From assembly GCF_047495875.1 (NCBI RefSeq), contig NC_092463.1, positions 21,255,224 to 21,319,223 of the forward strand: a stretch of 64,000 nt of DNA. The letters are read 5' to 3'. Origin of the DNA: Pithys albifrons albifrons (Eukaryota; Chordata; Aves; Passeriformes; Thamnophilidae). The translations under genes and the position numbers were made by a program. Positions 61,656 through 64,000 of this stretch are shown here, in pieces. How positions within the stretch are numbered: the first letter of the stretch is position 1; each line of letters begins with the position of its first letter. Under the pieces are notes generated by a model. The model saw nothing but the letters and a program-made list of their open reading frames with translations, ran no database searches and was not told the origin of the DNA.

Positions 61656-64000
61656 GAAAACATGAAGTAAAGATTCTAATCCTGTCCCGGTTGAAGTCAT
61701 TGGCAAATTTTTCACAACATTGACTGGATATAAACTTATATTGATCACCATAGCGAGAAATGAGAAGTAAATGCATTTCATCTGGGTTACACAACAGAAA
61801 GTCTTAGAGAGCCAAACCGGAGTAATGCTTCTGGCGTGTTATTCACTGGATATTAGCCATGAATTAAGGCTTGGTTCTTACAGAGGAGAATGGCTTACAT
61901 CACCTTCTCAGCTATTGTTTGAAATAAGCTTTTGTTCTTTAGAAATATTTGGCATTCTAGTATCGCTTGGCATTTGTGTTTTCTGAGAACTGACTTTCAT
62001 AATCTGTAAATGGCAAACTATTGTTGGGAACATTTCCTTCATTGTACATGATTTTATCTGCAAAACAAATACAAAATTTAAAACCAGAGCAAGAGTTAAG
62101 AATTAATCCAAGATTTCAACATCTAGGTCGTAGTTTTGAAGGACACAAAACCCTGCTTGACCTAATAAAACCTGTCTGCTTTAGTAACTAGACACTATTA
62201 TACAACCAGATAATTGCTTGTCCAAATTTGAAATATTTTCCCCTGATATTTGAGCACATTAGTGAGTAATAACCCTGAAATGTAATAGTCTACTTAAATG
62301 ATAAAACCCGTCAAACTTACAAATAGAAACACCTAGAGACTTTGGGAAGTTCATAACCATGTGTAACTAAGGAGGGGCTGCAGTGTTAGCTGCCAGTTTT
62401 CACATCGATGAGTCAGGCCCATCAGAATGTACAGTTTTCTAATGCTAATTGATTTCAGTTGTTTAAGCCCTTTTATTTTGATAGGTACCACTTTTAAATG
62501 GAAAGAATAAGACTTTGGCAGATACTAATTTGACAAAGAAAGCTTATGTAGAGCCAGTATAGTTCCTTCTGAGAGTGTTTTTAATCCTGATAGATAAATG
62601 ATAAAAACATCATTTAAATACACTGCAGAAGAGAAAATCACAACAGTGGTATCCACATGTCTAAACAAATGTTTGAAGTCTTAGAAGTCACAGAGTTGAT
62701 GTGGATGGCAGATGTACATGAAATACCACAGAGCAAAGTATGCTGGAAATCTGTAGTAGTAAGTGCTGAATCCAGAGTAGGAAATGCTGATGGTTTCATA
62801 GTGTTGTAAGTAAATGAAGGCTTTTTTTCCTTTTTTAAATCCAATCAGATCAGTAAGCTAACTGTATCAGAGACTAATATAGTCCCTATGTGCTCAAGAT
62901 CCAGGGGTAAGCGGGAAGAACATTGCCTTAAGTCTCAGATCCACCAGAAAACCACATGACTGTGTATGCTGAGCAGGACCTTCTGGGGGCATGAAACACT
63001 AACAGGACATTCCAGGTGTTGTGTAGAAGCAGACAATGTCATGCCAGGGCATGACAGAGATAGTGAGTATTCAGACATTAGCAGTGCATGCTTCATAAAG
63101 CAACAGGTTAGAGAGTCTGCATGAGGAAAAGCAGCCTTTGATTTCATCTTGAGTGGCACACACAAAATGTGTCTCAGGTCTCTTTTAAAGAGCCACCACC
63201 AGGTACTGATATTCAGAAACTCTCTAGGACCAAAAAAGCTAGAGATGCAAACACATCTCTTTCCTTTTCTCCAAAAAGGAAAAATAAATATATATGAGAA
63301 AACTCCCTTAAAAATAAAGGATGAAAGTTACATTGTTGAGAGCATTCTGGGAGCTCTTTTGGGATACCATTTTGGAGATACAGAGCAAACATGAAAAGCA
63401 AGAGTTGATGAAAGAAAAACCACATCTGAATATTAAAAATATTTCAAAACTGAAAAATACTGAAAGATCTGAAGGTAATTTTACAAAATATTTTATTTTT
63501 ACTGGAAGTGTACTTTCTTCTGGGGCTAAAGGATATAAATAAAAATTGCTGAGCAGCTACTTCCACTAAGTAACATATAGTGCCACACACCTTTGTTTAA
63601 GTGTGAAAGATTTTTATTTCTCTTCTTTTATAGTCCAAGATCATGCATGCCATGCCCTATAATGCAGCTGCATACCTTTCTTGCTGTTTTGTTTTTTTTT
63701 TCTTTTAAAGCTGGATTATTTCACTGACAAAGTTTTAATGCAGTCCCACAACCAATTTTATCAGCACAGGGTATGATGGAATAAGAACGAACAGACAGAT
63801 TAGGGAAAAGGGGAGATTTTGCAAAATTTTCTTCCATTTTCTTAGTTATCTTAGTATTCTTAGTTAAAATTTTCTTAATTAAAAAACAAGTAAAGTTACC
63901 GAAGTTCCTGGTTGGAACATCTCACTGACTGATGGAATTACATATTATCCGCTTACTTGTCTTCAGCTTCTAGTTTTAAAATAAGGCAGCAATGCTTAAG

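Larger units (their letters stand above)
57806..64000 (-). other. TSHR: TSHR intron 7 (partial)
   Basis: No exon resembling the TSHR exon 7 repeat (GYAFNGTKLDA-like) was found before the end of the window. It holds a SINE, an ERVL-type LTR and a CR1, all on the minus strand, the same sense as TSHR. The rest is AT-rich with no recognised feature. Confidence 0.7.

Noticed and set aside
61266..61670. 134-codon + strand open frame
   Set aside because: It is antisense to the CR1 element at 61.09-61.66 kb.
1..64000. CRISPR arrays, operons, prokaryotic mobile elements
   Set aside because: There are no regularly spaced repeats, no ribosome-binding sites and no dense co-directional genes. All features are those of a vertebrate genome.

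Overview
This is a vertebrate nuclear genome window and almost certainly a bird, probably a passerine. It holds split genes with GT-AG introns, a CpG-island promoter, several avian-type CR1 LINE 3' ends, LTRs resembling common avian ERVL-type LTRs, and one short SINE with a tRNA-Ile-like head and a CR1 tail. That SINE architecture is known from the passerine TguSINE1 family. Nothing bacterial, viral (beyond old LTRs) or plasmid-like is present.

Layout. Bases 1-15,180 are gene-poor flanking DNA. They contain an unproven open frame at the extreme left edge, a CpG-dense patch near 3.7 kb, a 202-bp direct repeat that brackets a probable solo LTR (7.5-8.2 kb), and two G-quadruplex-prone tracts. 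A CR1 3' end (15.18-15.76 kb) runs straight into a CpG island carrying a palindromic CRE, an E-box/CRE composite and a TATA box. This is the promoter of GTF2A1, the large TFIIA subunit gene. GTF2A1 is complete on the + strand: nine coding exons from 16,187 to 35,888, with every splice junction in frame, encode 377 residues. A long 3' UTR probably ends near 40.33 kb. A second + strand CR1 follows at 40.63-41.20 kb.

The stretch from 41.2 to 51.2 kb is intergenic DNA plus the 3' UTR of the next gene. TSHR, the thyrotropin receptor gene, lies on the - strand and is partial. Exon 10 (the whole seven-helix domain, 51,217-52,618), exon 9 (189 bp) and exon 8 (78 bp) are present; exons 1-7 lie beyond the right edge. 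Its introns carry CR1 pieces, two ERVL-type LTR copies and the tRNA-Ile/CR1 SINE. The two genes are tail to tail, the same arrangement as human TSHR and GTF2A1.

Functionally the two genes are unrelated. GTF2A1 is a general transcription factor that stabilises TBP on promoters. TSHR is the pituitary-hormone receptor of the thyroid and of seasonal-photoperiod tissue. I found no new gene system. The items most worth checking are the LTR-bracketing duplication, the CR1/promoter junction, the SINE and its CR1 partner in one intron, and a 33-bp exact repeat between a GTF2A1 intron and its 3' UTR.
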